From positions 1-12,546 of the forward strand of contig JAQUON010000035.1 in NCBI GenBank assembly GCA_028717045.1: DNA of 12,546 nt, read 5' to 3'. This DNA comes from Candidatus Omnitrophota bacterium. Lineage in GTDB: Bacteria; Omnitrophota; Gorgyraeia; Gygaellales; Profunditerraquicolaceae. Positions within the stretch are counted from its first letter, which is position 1; each line of letters starts with the position of its first letter. A program made the translations under genes and the position numbers. Under the pieces are notes generated by a model. That model had not been told where the DNA came from. It ran no database searches and saw only the letters and a list, made by a program, of their open reading frames with translations. Shown here piece after piece: positions 5,873-12,546 of the stretch.

Positions 5873-5907
5873 GTACAGAGTATTGAGTACAGAGTATAGA
5901 GCGCAGA
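5873..5907. repeat. Heptamer array GTAYWGA (5 units)
   Basis: Five contiguous 7-base words are present: GTACAGA, GTATTGA, GTACAGA, GTATAGA and GCGCAGA. They belong to the same word family as 2847-2874, about 3 kb away. The last unit merges into the left arm of the inverted repeat that follows. Confidence 0.65.
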
Positions 5908-5969
5908 GTGCTATATGGGTTATGCATGACACTGTACGCCGCGCGCACAACCCATATCACACTCTGCGC
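5901..5969. repeat. Inverted repeat with 21-base arms, 27-base loop
   Basis: Arms 5901-5921 and 5949-5969 are inverted copies with 19 of 21 bases matching. The stem is GC-rich at its base, and the loop contains a GCGCGC run. The right arm ends two bases from the stop codon of the DUF1573 lipoprotein gene. It could stop or protect that transcript, but no U-run follows the stem in the minus-strand RNA, so it is not a typical intrinsic terminator. Confidence 0.8.
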
Positions 5970-5971
5970 TA

Positions 5972-6376
5972 CTACGAAACATCCGCTTTAATTATAAAAC
6001 GCAAAATGGGATTGTCAAGGTCGTCCGTATGGACGTAAATATACTGTTGGACGACTCCGGAATAATCCCGGCTGTCAAACGCAACCTCAAGAGGAGTGCT
6101 TTCACCCGGCGGAATATTCTTATCCCCAATCTTAGTAACCGCGCAGCCACAAGAAGAATTGAGGGCCTTGATGGATAAGTTTTGGGGGGTATTGTTCTTC
6201 AGAATGAATGTGTGCGCTACGGTTTTCCCTTTCTCTACTTTTCCAAAATCCCAAAAGAAAGGGTCACGCGCAATCCCGGCCATCGTTTGAGTAACCCCTT
6301 GCCGGGGTACCATCGTGCATCCGGCAGCAAAAAGCCAGAGAAGTATTCCTGAAATACCACGCAGGGCGTTATTCAT
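5972..6376 (-). CDS. DUF1573-domain lipoprotein
   Basis: From the ATG at 6376 the protein has 134 residues. A short basic start and hydrophobic stretch end in LFAAGC, giving a probable lipidated Cys20, so it is likely anchored to a membrane facing the periplasm. The rest is one DUF1573 domain: FWDFGKVEKGKTVAHTF, then LNSSCGCAVTK and a beta-rich remainder ending in HTDDLDNPILRFIIKADV. This is an immunoglobulin-like fold of unknown function. An upstream in-frame TTG would overlap the previous gene. The ATG is preferred because it follows that gene's TAA after one base, suggesting translational coupling with the thioredoxin/CcdA-like protein. A part in extracytoplasmic thiol chemistry is inference from that pairing and from the paired cysteines in SSCGC. 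Confidence 0.83.
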   Translation of the reverse strand: MNNALRGISGILLWLFAAGCTMVPRQGVTQTMAGIARDPFFWDFGKVEKGKTVAHTFILKNNTPQNLSIKALNSSCGCAVTKIGDKNIPPGESTPLEVAFDSRDYSGVVQQYIYVHTDDLDNPILRFIIKADVS

Positions 6377-6377
6377 C

Positions 6378-7556
6378 TTACGCAAGAAATATGATTATGA
6401 TCCCGAGGCTAAAAAATAGAATTGCCATGAGTATTTTAATCACGAGCAGGTTTCTTTTTAAAAATAAAGAGAATTGATTGGAAGTAATCCCCAGGAGTGC
6501 AAGGATAAAGACGGCAAGAAGCGGGATAATAAACATGAAGTTATACAATATGAGATAGAAGAAGGCCCTGGCCTTAAGAGAGGTTGTCTTCAATACGAAG
6601 GTGATCGTGGGCAAATATACCTGCCCTGTGCACACCGCCTCCAGAAGCGACACCAGAAAGCCGGTCACAAAAGCGGTAAGAATGATGAGTAAAACATTTT
6701 TCTGGGCGGCCTGGTCTGCGCGGCCCCTGTAATGAAGGCCGATTATCTTGTTAATACGGTTCTTTATCGGCTTAGGTAACTGCAGAAAGAGCCCCTCGCT
6801 TGAAGCAGTGCGTTTAAACGTAAAAAAGTCAGCAAGCGCTGCTATGCCAAGCCCGATACTTAACAGCCCTATCCCGTAATTTGCGATGCGTGCGATAAAC
6901 CAAAACCCCTTGAGCTGGTAGAGAAAACCAAAGAGCCCAAGGCCGATCAACAAATAGGTAACAAACACGCTGCAGATAAAGCTTAATCCAATAATAATCA
7001 ATTCGCGCTTTCTGTACCCTTGAAGGCCTAAAAAAGAAATAAAAAAGACGATTACCGTAAACGCACACGGGTTAATTCCGTCAATAAGCCCTGCGCTTAT
7101 TAAGGCCAGGGGGCTGAATGCCAGAAACCTTGATACAAGATCGACCTTAGTCTTTGAAAGCGCGCTGCCGCGATAAAACGCCTGTGTGTAATGCCTGGCA
7201 AGGGGTTCTAGCCTTTCCTGGATCTCCTTTATGCCGGTTAAAATCTCCCCCTCAAAAAAAACCCTGGGTACCTCTATTTTTTCTTCCTTGCCGTACTCTG
7301 CCTGCATATGGATAAACAGCTTATAATTCTCAATGTCTGCGATATCCTTATACACTATTTCGATTTTGTCGGCGAATTTCTTCTCAAAGAGGGGCATATA
7401 ATCATGGAGGATTTTGACGCAGGCATGGCATGTATGCGAATAAAAGAATATGGCTTTCGGCTTCGGGGATTGCGCCTCTCGGGCGCTCACGTATCCGCAA
7501 GGCAGGAAACAGGCAATCGCTACCGTAAATACGAGGAGGAACTTTATCGTTTTCAT
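6378..7556 (-). CDS. Thioredoxin-like domain fused to CcdA/DsbD-like membrane domain
   Basis: The 392-residue protein begins with a signal-like hydrophobic segment (4-24). A thioredoxin-like domain follows (about 33-125) with the redox motif CHAC (Cys43, Cys46) and a probable cis-proline in VPRVF (Pro97). From about 145 the chain is a six- to seven-helix membrane domain of the cytochrome c biogenesis CcdA/DsbD class. Its two expected membrane cysteines are Cys164 in DGINPC and Cys309 in EAVCTGQ. It should move reducing equivalents from the cytoplasm across the inner membrane to the attached thioredoxin domain, which faces outside. The order is reversed relative to E. coli DsbD, where thioredoxin is C-terminal. 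The next gene encodes a DUF1573 lipoprotein, a possible client. No clear ribosome site precedes the ATG. Confidence 0.85.
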   Translation of the reverse strand: MKTIKFLLVFTVAIACFLPCGYVSAREAQSPKPKAIFFYSHTCHACVKILHDYMPLFEKKFADKIEIVYKDIADIENYKLFIHMQAEYGKEEKIEVPRVFFEGEILTGIKEIQERLEPLARHYTQAFYRGSALSKTKVDLVSRFLAFSPLALISAGLIDGINPCAFTVIVFFISFLGLQGYRKRELIIIGLSFICSVFVTYLLIGLGLFGFLYQLKGFWFIARIANYGIGLLSIGLGIAALADFFTFKRTASSEGLFLQLPKPIKNRINKIIGLHYRGRADQAAQKNVLLIILTAFVTGFLVSLLEAVCTGQVYLPTITFVLKTTSLKARAFFYLILYNFMFIIPLLAVFILALLGITSNQFSLFLKRNLLVIKILMAILFFSLGIIIIFLA

Positions 7557-7622
7557 AACAGCACGCCGGGTAAAAGGCCTAATTTTTTATCTCTGTGAAA
7601 AATGTACGGGGGATTTTTATAA

Positions 7623-8096
7623 TTAACTCTGGTACGCGGAGATTATTCTAAGTATTTCTTTCTTGTCCCTTGCCTTCTTAAGGCGTTCTACTATAAATTT
7701 ATCCTTCACCAGCCGGGAGATCTCTGCCAAGATCTTTAAGTGGCTGCCCACCTCTTCCTTCGGAGAAACCAGCATAAAAAAAAGATGCGTCTTTGCGCCG
7801 TCCAAGGCACCAAAATCTATGCCTTCATCGTGCCTGCCCAGCACCAGGACAAATCCTTGCGCTTTTTGCGCCTTCGCATGGGGGATAGCAACTCCATACC
7901 CGATTCCGGTAGAGCCCAGCTTTTCCCTTTTGACAATTTCCCGCAGTATTGCCTTTTCGTCCTTGATTTTCCCCGACTGCGCAACGAAACCAACCAGCTC
8001 CTCAAGCAGTTTCTTTTTATTGTGCCCCTTAAGGGTCAGGTTAATATATTTTTCTTTCAAAAGGCTTGCTAATTGTAAGGCATTTCTTTCCATCAT
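7623..8096 (-). CDS. PTS EIIA domain protein, fructose/nitrogen type (PtsN-like)
   Basis: The 157 residues form one EIIA domain of the fructose/mannitol/nitrogen class. The phosphorylated histidine is His73 in GYGVAIPHAK, and LLEELVGFVAQSG and VSPKEEVGSHLKILAEIS are typical surrounding segments. No EIIB or EIIC transporter domain, HPr or EI gene is nearby. A regulatory PtsN-like role is therefore more likely than sugar transport. It follows the PilZ gene by 46 bases and may be the last gene of the pilus operon. Two adjacent ATG codons compete (8096 and 8093). A weak AGGGCGG site is better spaced for the second, so the true length may be 156. Confidence 0.88.
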   Translation of the reverse strand: MMERNALQLASLLKEKYINLTLKGHNKKKLLEELVGFVAQSGKIKDEKAILREIVKREKLGSTGIGYGVAIPHAKAQKAQGFVLVLGRHDEGIDFGALDGAKTHLFFMLVSPKEEVGSHLKILAEISRLVKDKFIVERLKKARDKKEILRIISAYQS

Positions 8097-8142
8097 ACCG
8101 CCCTAATAACGCAGGTCTGCCCTGCCCTGATGCGCGCAAATA

Positions 8143-8496
8143 TTATTGACCGGCCCCTTGCGGAGGATTCTGATACAGGGATTTAAAAAGCACCAAGTCT
8201 TCTTTCTTGATATCCACAAACTCAACCCCGATTTCAAAACGCTCATCGCCAAAGAGCGATTTAACACGGACCACCTTGGCAATCGCGTTGATGACCTTTG
8301 AACAATGCAATAGCCTTATCTCAAGCCTCAACAGAGAATTGAGGGGTATGAATTCATCGGCAATAAAACGAATGCCTCCCGCGCTTAAATCAAGGGTGAG
8401 CTTATTCTTGCTTTTCGGATGCGGAATAACGCTATAGGAAATCTCGTCGTATTCGCTGACCCTGGAAAATTTTCTTTTCTCTTTTTCGAAATCCAT
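8143..8496 (-). CDS. PilZ-domain cyclic-di-GMP receptor
   Basis: The 117-residue protein is a single PilZ domain. Both cyclic-di-GMP binding motifs are intact: RKFSR (8-12, the RxxxR arm) and DLSAGG (36-41, the D/NxSxxG motif). The beta-barrel continues to about residue 97, and the C-terminal tail is short. It begins two bases after the pilM stop, so it is in the pilus operon and probably couples cyclic-di-GMP to pilus assembly or motility. Single-domain PilZ proteins act through protein partners; PilM or an assembly ATPase outside the window are plausible ones, but this is inference. Confidence 0.9.
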   Translation of the reverse strand: MDFEKEKRKFSRVSEYDEISYSVIPHPKSKNKLTLDLSAGGIRFIADEFIPLNSLLRLEIRLLHCSKVINAIAKVVRVKSLFGDERFEIGVEFVDIKKEDLVLFKSLYQNPPQGAGQ

Positions 8497-8498
8497 GG

Positions 8499-9518
8499 TT
8501 AACTAAGCGCCAGGCCGATTGCAACACCCAAAAGCGGGGCATGCGCTTTGATGCCTTCTTCAGCAGGGGGAGGTGCTAATTTAAAGCCGCGGGTAGGGTC
8601 AAGAAAATCGAGGCGCAGCCCCGGCATATGATTAAACGAATCCAGTAGTACCGAAATCCTGCAGCCGCCGCCGCTTAAAAACATGTACTCCACTTTTTTC
8701 TCTAGGTTCCTCTCGCAGTATTCAAAAGAGAGGTTTATTTCTTCCAAGATATTGCTCAAAACCAAATTCACGGATTCGGCAACCTGCTCCCTCTTTTCCT
8801 GCGGCTCATACGCAAGCGCCTTGGCCTTTTCAAAAGGGAGGCTGAATTTTTCGGAAATAGTCTGCACAATCTCATACTCCCCTGTTTCGATATCGCGCGA
8901 GAAATAGGGTACGTCGTTATCCAACACTACCAGCTTGCTTATTTTGTAACCGATATCAAGAATAGCGGCAACGCCTTTAAAAGAAGGATTGGTCGCCTTG
9001 AATGCCTCAACCAACGCGAGGGAATCAACATTGATAAGCTGCGGCTCAAGCCCAAGTTCCTTGACCAGCTCAATCCTCTCCTGGATGAACCCGCGCTCCA
9101 CCGCGACCAACAATACGAGGATTTTATTATTGGCCAGTTTAGCCAAGATGCGGTAATCGGTCATTACCTCTTCTTTCTTATAAGGAATGTATTTTTCAAG
9201 TTCAAATTCGAGCGATTTATAGAGGTCTTTCTCCTTCATGTGGGGCAGGATTATGTAGCGCATAATCACATTGGGGCCGCATACGGAGAGGTTAATTTTA
9301 CGGCAATCGGTTTTGACCTGGCTGAATACCTCCTTTATCGCCTCGATAATACCTTCTCTTGACGGGGCATTTTTGATGGGGGCTGTCGCTACGCTAAGAA
9401 ATGTTTCTTTCTTGAGCGTCGTTTTGCGGATGAGGGCGAGCTTTACGCTAAAGCTGCCGATATCCAGGCCTATGGAAGGCGTGACAAAAAAATCTTTTAA
9501 AAAATCGACTGATTCCAT
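8499..9518 (-). CDS. pilM: Type IV pilus assembly protein PilM (actin-like ATPase)
   Basis: The 339 residues match PilM in length and in the actin/FtsA-type nucleotide motifs: SIGLDIGSFSVKLALI (15-30), AAILDIGYKISKLVVL (184-199) and FLSGGGCR (280-287). KYIPYKKEEVMTDYRIL (109-125) is the usual PilM segment with the IPF/IPY element. PilM is a cytoplasmic ring protein that binds the N-terminal peptide of PilN and links the pilus machine to the inner membrane. A GGTGA site lies seven bases ahead of the ATG. In most bacteria pilM leads pilMNOPQ. Here it comes after the secretin and a TPR protein and is followed by a PilZ gene. Confidence 0.92.
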   Translation of the reverse strand: MESVDFLKDFFVTPSIGLDIGSFSVKLALIRKTTLKKETFLSVATAPIKNAPSREGIIEAIKEVFSQVKTDCRKINLSVCGPNVIMRYIILPHMKEKDLYKSLEFELEKYIPYKKEEVMTDYRILAKLANNKILVLLVAVERGFIQERIELVKELGLEPQLINVDSLALVEAFKATNPSFKGVAAILDIGYKISKLVVLDNDVPYFSRDIETGEYEIVQTISEKFSLPFEKAKALAYEPQEKREQVAESVNLVLSNILEEINLSFEYCERNLEKKVEYMFLSGGGCRISVLLDSFNHMPGLRLDFLDPTRGFKLAPPPAEEGIKAHAPLLGVAIGLALS

Positions 9519-9541
9519 ATTGTACTCACCCGGGGAATACG

Positions 9542-10492
9542 TTATTCTGGGGTTGAAGTATCAGAAGAATATTCCAAGAATTTACTGTAATACATCTGCG
9601 CAAGCTTCGATTCTTTCAAGTTCACCGCATAAAGTATGGCTAAATTATAATACACTTCTCTGTCTTTTGTTGAGCCGCTAAGGGCCTTTTTGTATTCTTC
9701 AGCTGCTTCCTGGAAACGATTTTGTTTGGCATAAAGATAACCGAGGTTATAATGGACATCTCTGTTCTGGGGGTCGAAATTTAACGCCGTGCGATACTCC
9801 TGGATTGCCTTTTCTGTGTTCCCTTTAAGCGCATACGCATACCCGAGGTTTAAATGCACTTCGTTTTTTAAAGACTTGGCTACTTCAGCCCTGGGTTGAG
9901 AAAAACGCAACGTCTGGGGTTGGGCTGCCATCATGGTCTCAAGCATAGCTTTTTCTTTCTGCAGCAGGCCTACCGCATTCTTAAGGGTAGCCACCTGGGC
10001 CCTAAGGCCGTCCTTTTCCTTCATCGCCTCTTGAAGCCTTGAATTCAAAGCTGCCTTTTCTTGCGTCAGCGTTGTTGACTGCGCCTTTACCTTATTCAAA
10101 TCCTGGTCGAATTTTGTCTGCATACTGACCTTATCTTTCCCCAGGGTATTGACTGAACCTTTACAAATAGCCAGCTGTTTGTCTGAATCGTTGGCCGCCT
10201 TGGTTTTTGCAGCTAAGTCCTTAGACAAGGAGGCGTTTTCCTTCTTTAACTGTTCCAACTGGCCTTGGGCTTCTTTGGAAACGCTGGTTTTGTTTTTAAG
10301 GACCGAAGCCTCAAGCTCTTTTACTTTTTTTGACAATGCCTCATTGTCGCGCGTAAGGTTGGCTACTTGTTCTTTATGCGCAGTCTCTTTCTTTTTAACC
10401 GCCTCTTTGCTTTCGGCGTACGCCGCCTGCAAAACACTTAAGGTAAGCACTGCGCAACACAATCCGATTATGCGTTTTTGTAGTATATACAT
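9542..10492 (-). CDS. Periplasmic coiled-coil and TPR protein
   Basis: The 316 residues start with a signal peptide (cleavage likely after AYA, residue 26). A long lysine/glutamate/glutamine-rich coiled coil spans about 27-190. Three tetratricopeptide repeats follow, at about 209-242, 243-276 and 277-311, each with the NLGYAYA/YNLGYLYA pattern. The position between the secretin gene and pilM suggests an accessory role in pilus or secretin assembly, comparable to TPR pilotins such as PilF/PilW. However, I see no lipobox, and the coiled coil is not typical of those. TPR units bind other proteins. An AGGAG ribosome site lies six bases ahead of the ATG. Confidence 0.8.
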   Translation of the reverse strand: MYILQKRIIGLCCAVLTLSVLQAAYAESKEAVKKKETAHKEQVANLTRDNEALSKKVKELEASVLKNKTSVSKEAQGQLEQLKKENASLSKDLAAKTKAANDSDKQLAICKGSVNTLGKDKVSMQTKFDQDLNKVKAQSTTLTQEKAALNSRLQEAMKEKDGLRAQVATLKNAVGLLQKEKAMLETMMAAQPQTLRFSQPRAEVAKSLKNEVHLNLGYAYALKGNTEKAIQEYRTALNFDPQNRDVHYNLGYLYAKQNRFQEAAEEYKKALSGSTKDREVYYNLAILYAVNLKESKLAQMYYSKFLEYSSDTSTPE

Positions 10493-10516
10493 TTTCTTCT
10501 CCTTTTACCTTGCTTT

Positions 10517-11917
10517 TTATTGCGAAGTTTTCGCCACAGGGGCCCTTAAAGGGAACGGATTGGCATTCTTAAATGCCTCCTGGGTCTTGCCTGCGGTGAT
10601 TTTGTTAAATTCCTCCAGGTATTTTGTTTCAATGGGGCTCATTTTCGTATCTTTGATTACGTGCGGCGTCACAAAAATAATCAACTCGGTGTTCACCGTG
10701 TTAATCACGGTCTTTCTAAAAAGGAAGCCTACAAAAGGGATGTCTCCCAGCAGGGGGAACTTATCAATTGTACTGGTCTTTTCCTTCTTTCTTAAGCCGC
10801 CTATTACGATGGTCTCTCCGTCTTTTACCATTAAATTGGTCGAGGCGCTGCGTTTGTCTATGATAGGCTGGCCTCCTGAGGTGCCGCTGCGGAAGCTCTG
10901 TTCCGTAACTATATTCATAAACACATAATCGTCTTTGGTGATATGGGGCTTGACCACGAGCTTTACCGGTACATCCTTAAATTGCGTGGACTGCAGCACA
11001 GAGGTACTCTCGGTACTTTGCGTAGTCTCCGTGTATGCAACCTGTTCGGTCAAATCTATGGTCGCAGGCATGTTGTCCAGGGTCAATACCCGCGGATTTG
11101 CCAGGATATCCGCCTTTTGGTTGCGGACCCAGAAGTCAATGAGGCCGGTAAAATACGACCATGGGAAAAGCGTCTTTCCGTATTTGAGGTATCCGGTCCT
11201 TGTGCCCGACCCAAGGGAAAGGGCCTGGTTGATTACCCGATTGCTCTCATCTTTCTCCGTAAGGGTCCATTCGACTCCCAATTGGTCGTCATCGGTAAGT
11301 TTTACCGTCAGCATCATCGTCTCTATCATAACCTGGGGAGTCTTTGTATCCAGCGCCTTGGCTACTTGTTCAACCTTGGCAATCCTGTCGGGTATATCCG
11401 TAATCACGAGGCTGTTGGTGCGTGCGTCAATTTCTATCTTGCCCCTTGCCGTCAGCATGGATTCAAGGCTCTTCTTCATTTCGTTTACATCGACGAAATT
11501 GAAAGAAACTACTTTTGTCTGCAGGGCACCGCTCTCTTCCACTTGGCGCCGCCTGTCAAAAGTGGTGATGACAAGGTAATTTTCCCCTTCATACATCGTA
11601 AGGTTATTCGCCTGGAGGATCATAGTCAACGCCTCTCTCCAGTCAGTGCTCTGGACCCTTAATGAAACCGTGGCCCTCACTTCGTCGCTGACAATGATGT
11701 TCATTCCGCTGATACGGGCAAAGGCCCTGGCTACGTCGCGTATATCTGCGTCTTTTACGTCTAAATCAACGCGCAGCTGCCCGCCTTCATCCTTGGCAAC
11801 TACTTCATTTTTTACTTCTCCCTGCGGTGCCTGTGTATACGCGGGAGGGTGCATACACAACACCAGCGGCAGAAGCAATACAATTTTCCACACATTGACC
11901 TTTTTAATGTTTTTCAT
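10517..11917 (-). CDS. pilQ: Secretin, PilQ-type (type IV pilus / type II secretion pore)
   Basis: The 466-residue outer-membrane pore protein has a signal peptide (about 1-29). A secretin/TonB short N-terminal domain follows (about 50-118, DVKDADIRDVARAFARISGM). One N1/NolW-type domain (about 135-195) contains FNFVDVNEMKKSLESML and TNSLVITDIP. The secretin core spans about 200-425, with ILANPRVLTLDNMPATI, VPVKLVVKPHI, GETIVIGGL, LLGDIPFVGFLFR and the terminal TELIIFVTPHVI. Compared with typical PilQ (often near 700 residues) the N-terminal AMIN domains are missing. It follows a PilP/GspC-like gene by two bases. The neighbourhood (pilM) favours a pilus secretin, but a type II secretion pore cannot be excluded from this gene alone. 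Confidence 0.9.
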   Translation of the reverse strand: MKNIKKVNVWKIVLLLPLVLCMHPPAYTQAPQGEVKNEVVAKDEGGQLRVDLDVKDADIRDVARAFARISGMNIIVSDEVRATVSLRVQSTDWREALTMILQANNLTMYEGENYLVITTFDRRRQVEESGALQTKVVSFNFVDVNEMKKSLESMLTARGKIEIDARTNSLVITDIPDRIAKVEQVAKALDTKTPQVMIETMMLTVKLTDDDQLGVEWTLTEKDESNRVINQALSLGSGTRTGYLKYGKTLFPWSYFTGLIDFWVRNQKADILANPRVLTLDNMPATIDLTEQVAYTETTQSTESTSVLQSTQFKDVPVKLVVKPHITKDDYVFMNIVTEQSFRSGTSGGQPIIDKRSASTNLMVKDGETIVIGGLRKKEKTSTIDKFPLLGDIPFVGFLFRKTVINTVNTELIIFVTPHVIKDTKMSPIETKYLEEFNKITAGKTQEAFKNANPFPLRAPVAKTSQ

Positions 11918-11919
11918 TT

Positions 11920-12432
11920 TTATTCTTTCCTTTCAGGCATATACATGCCCGGCCCATATCCTTCTTGGGGAGGAAGGCCGTATTGCCATTCCTCTTGGGG
12001 CCGGTTCCCTACTTTCGGCGCCTCATCTACGTTTTCTTTTGCATTTTCCTGCGCCTTTTCCGTATCTAAATCCTTTTGTTGCATAATCAGTTCATAAGAC
12101 CTCATCCCGTCATTAAAAATCACCCTGTCCGGACGAATATCCTCTACTTTATAGCCAAACCAATTGTCTCCTGCCATAACCAGTTCGTCATTGACTATCG
12201 CTACTGCTTTGGTATCGCTGTAAATAATCCCTCGCAACGCAACTCCGGGAAGGTCGATCTTGGTAGTCCTCTGCGCCTCTTCCTTGGCTAAGTCAATTAT
12301 GGAAACAAAAGGGTCTCGCGTGTTTTCAAGAAGGTTTGCGGCACTGGCCGTAACCTGCCACAGGAGCACACACGTCCCTGCAGCAACTAACGTACGAAAA
12401 TAACCTTTTGTTATCTTACTTATTGTTCGCAC
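11920..12432 (-). CDS. PilP/GspC-like periplasmic protein
   Basis: The 170-residue protein starts at a GTG with GAGG six bases upstream, overlapping the end of the upstream gene by 17 bases. A signal or anchor segment lies at about 11-32. The central part contains DPFVSII (40-46), then LPGVALRGIIYSDTKAVAIV (61-80) and a short beta domain to about 117. This resembles the homology region of GspC and the PilP domain, which connect the inner-membrane complex to the secretin. The C-terminal 50 residues are acidic, then rich in proline, glycine and tyrosine, and look disordered. The secretin gene follows after two bases. Similarity is by pattern only, so the exact family is uncertain. Confidence 0.68.
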   Translation of the reverse strand: MRTISKITKGYFRTLVAAGTCVLLWQVTASAANLLENTRDPFVSIIDLAKEEAQRTTKIDLPGVALRGIIYSDTKAVAIVNDELVMAGDNWFGYKVEDIRPDRVIFNDGMRSYELIMQQKDLDTEKAQENAKENVDEAPKVGNRPQEEWQYGLPPQEGYGPGMYMPERKE

Positions 12433-12546
12433 TTACAGCCTCTTGGGTCAATATGCTGAATTTGACCTGTATGTTGTGTTTGTATACAATATTCCCTTCT
12501 GAGGTAATACCTAAATAATCAATCTTAATAAATTTCTTTCCTTCCT
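12416..12546 (-). CDS. C-terminal fragment, possibly PilO-like pilus inner-membrane protein
   Basis: An open frame enters from the right edge and ends at a TAA (12416-12418). The last 42 residues include FIKIDYLGITSEGNIV and HNIQVKFSIL, an alternating pattern of the closing beta strands of ferredoxin-like folds such as PilO or GspM. It overlaps the start of the PilP/GspC-like gene, so it belongs to the same operon. The position directly before a PilP-like gene supports PilO, but too little is visible to be sure. The gene starts outside the window. Confidence 0.5.
   Translation of the reverse strand, partial: EGKKFIKIDYLGITSEGNIVYKHNIQVKFSILTQEAVSANNK

Noticed and set aside
5901..5969. Standard intrinsic terminator after the DUF1573 gene
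   Set aside because: The stem is strong but the loop is 27 bases and no U-run follows on the minus strand; kept as an inverted repeat.
5972..6385. TTG start at 6385 for the lipoprotein gene
   Set aside because: It would overlap the upstream gene and lacks a ribosome site; the ATG at 6376, one base after the upstream stop, gives a normal lipoprotein signal.
7590..7620. TGTGAAAAATGTAC, resembling half of a Rex operator upstream of the thioredoxin/CcdA-like gene
   Set aside because: Only one half-site matches; the second half (TGTACGG) does not resemble TCACAA.
10149..11662. Long plus-strand open frames (up to 259 codons) opposite the secretin and TPR genes
   Set aside because: They lie antisense to genes with clear domain motifs, overlap each other and show no recognisable domains; they are shadows.

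Overview
All protein genes in this window lie on the minus strand, so transcription runs from high to low coordinates. The content points to an anaerobic or fermentative Gram-negative bacterium. A secretin and other type IV pilus parts imply an outer membrane, and Rex controls an iron-sulfur/flavin electron-transfer module. The moderate base composition and the short-word repeat clusters between genes would fit an uncultured lineage such as Candidatus Omnitrophota. That placement is inference; no rRNA or other taxonomic marker is present.

Right part (12546 down to 7623): a pilus-type operon. It starts with the tail of a PilO-like protein, then a PilP/GspC-like periplasmic protein, a short PilQ-type secretin, a periplasmic coiled-coil/TPR protein and PilM. 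A PilZ-domain protein and a PTS EIIA (PtsN-like) protein follow. Gaps are 46 bases or less, with several overlaps. PilM sits at the far end instead of leading a pilMNOPQ operon.

Middle (7556 to 4860): a thioredoxin-like/CcdA-like membrane protein fused in one chain, coupled to a DUF1573 lipoprotein. After a large inverted repeat comes an HtpX-type M48 membrane protease with an inserted EF-hand-like calcium loop.

Centre-left (4859 to 3145): a GAF plus HD-GYP cyclic-di-GMP phosphodiesterase. Its leader carries a recognisable class I cyclic-di-GMP (GEMM) riboswitch followed by an intrinsic terminator. The 5' strand of that terminator is an exact 15-base copy of the aptamer's 3' strand, which suggests a strand-exchange expression platform. 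With the PilZ protein and the pili, this makes cyclic-di-GMP a common theme of the window.

Left part (2832 to 1): rex, with its own promoter and an overlapping Rex operator, then a second near-perfect Rex operator in front of a three-gene electron-transfer operon. That operon encodes a 4Fe-4S subunit, an FAD/NAD/2Fe-2S subunit and the start of another ferredoxin-like protein. It resembles the sulfhydrogenase beta/gamma or AsrA/AsrB modules, and the NADH/NAD+ ratio is probably the signal.

Two intergenic regions (about 2847-3118 and 5873-5969) are mosaics of 7-base (and one 6-base) tandem words arranged so that the whole folds back on itself. Related heptamers occur in both.
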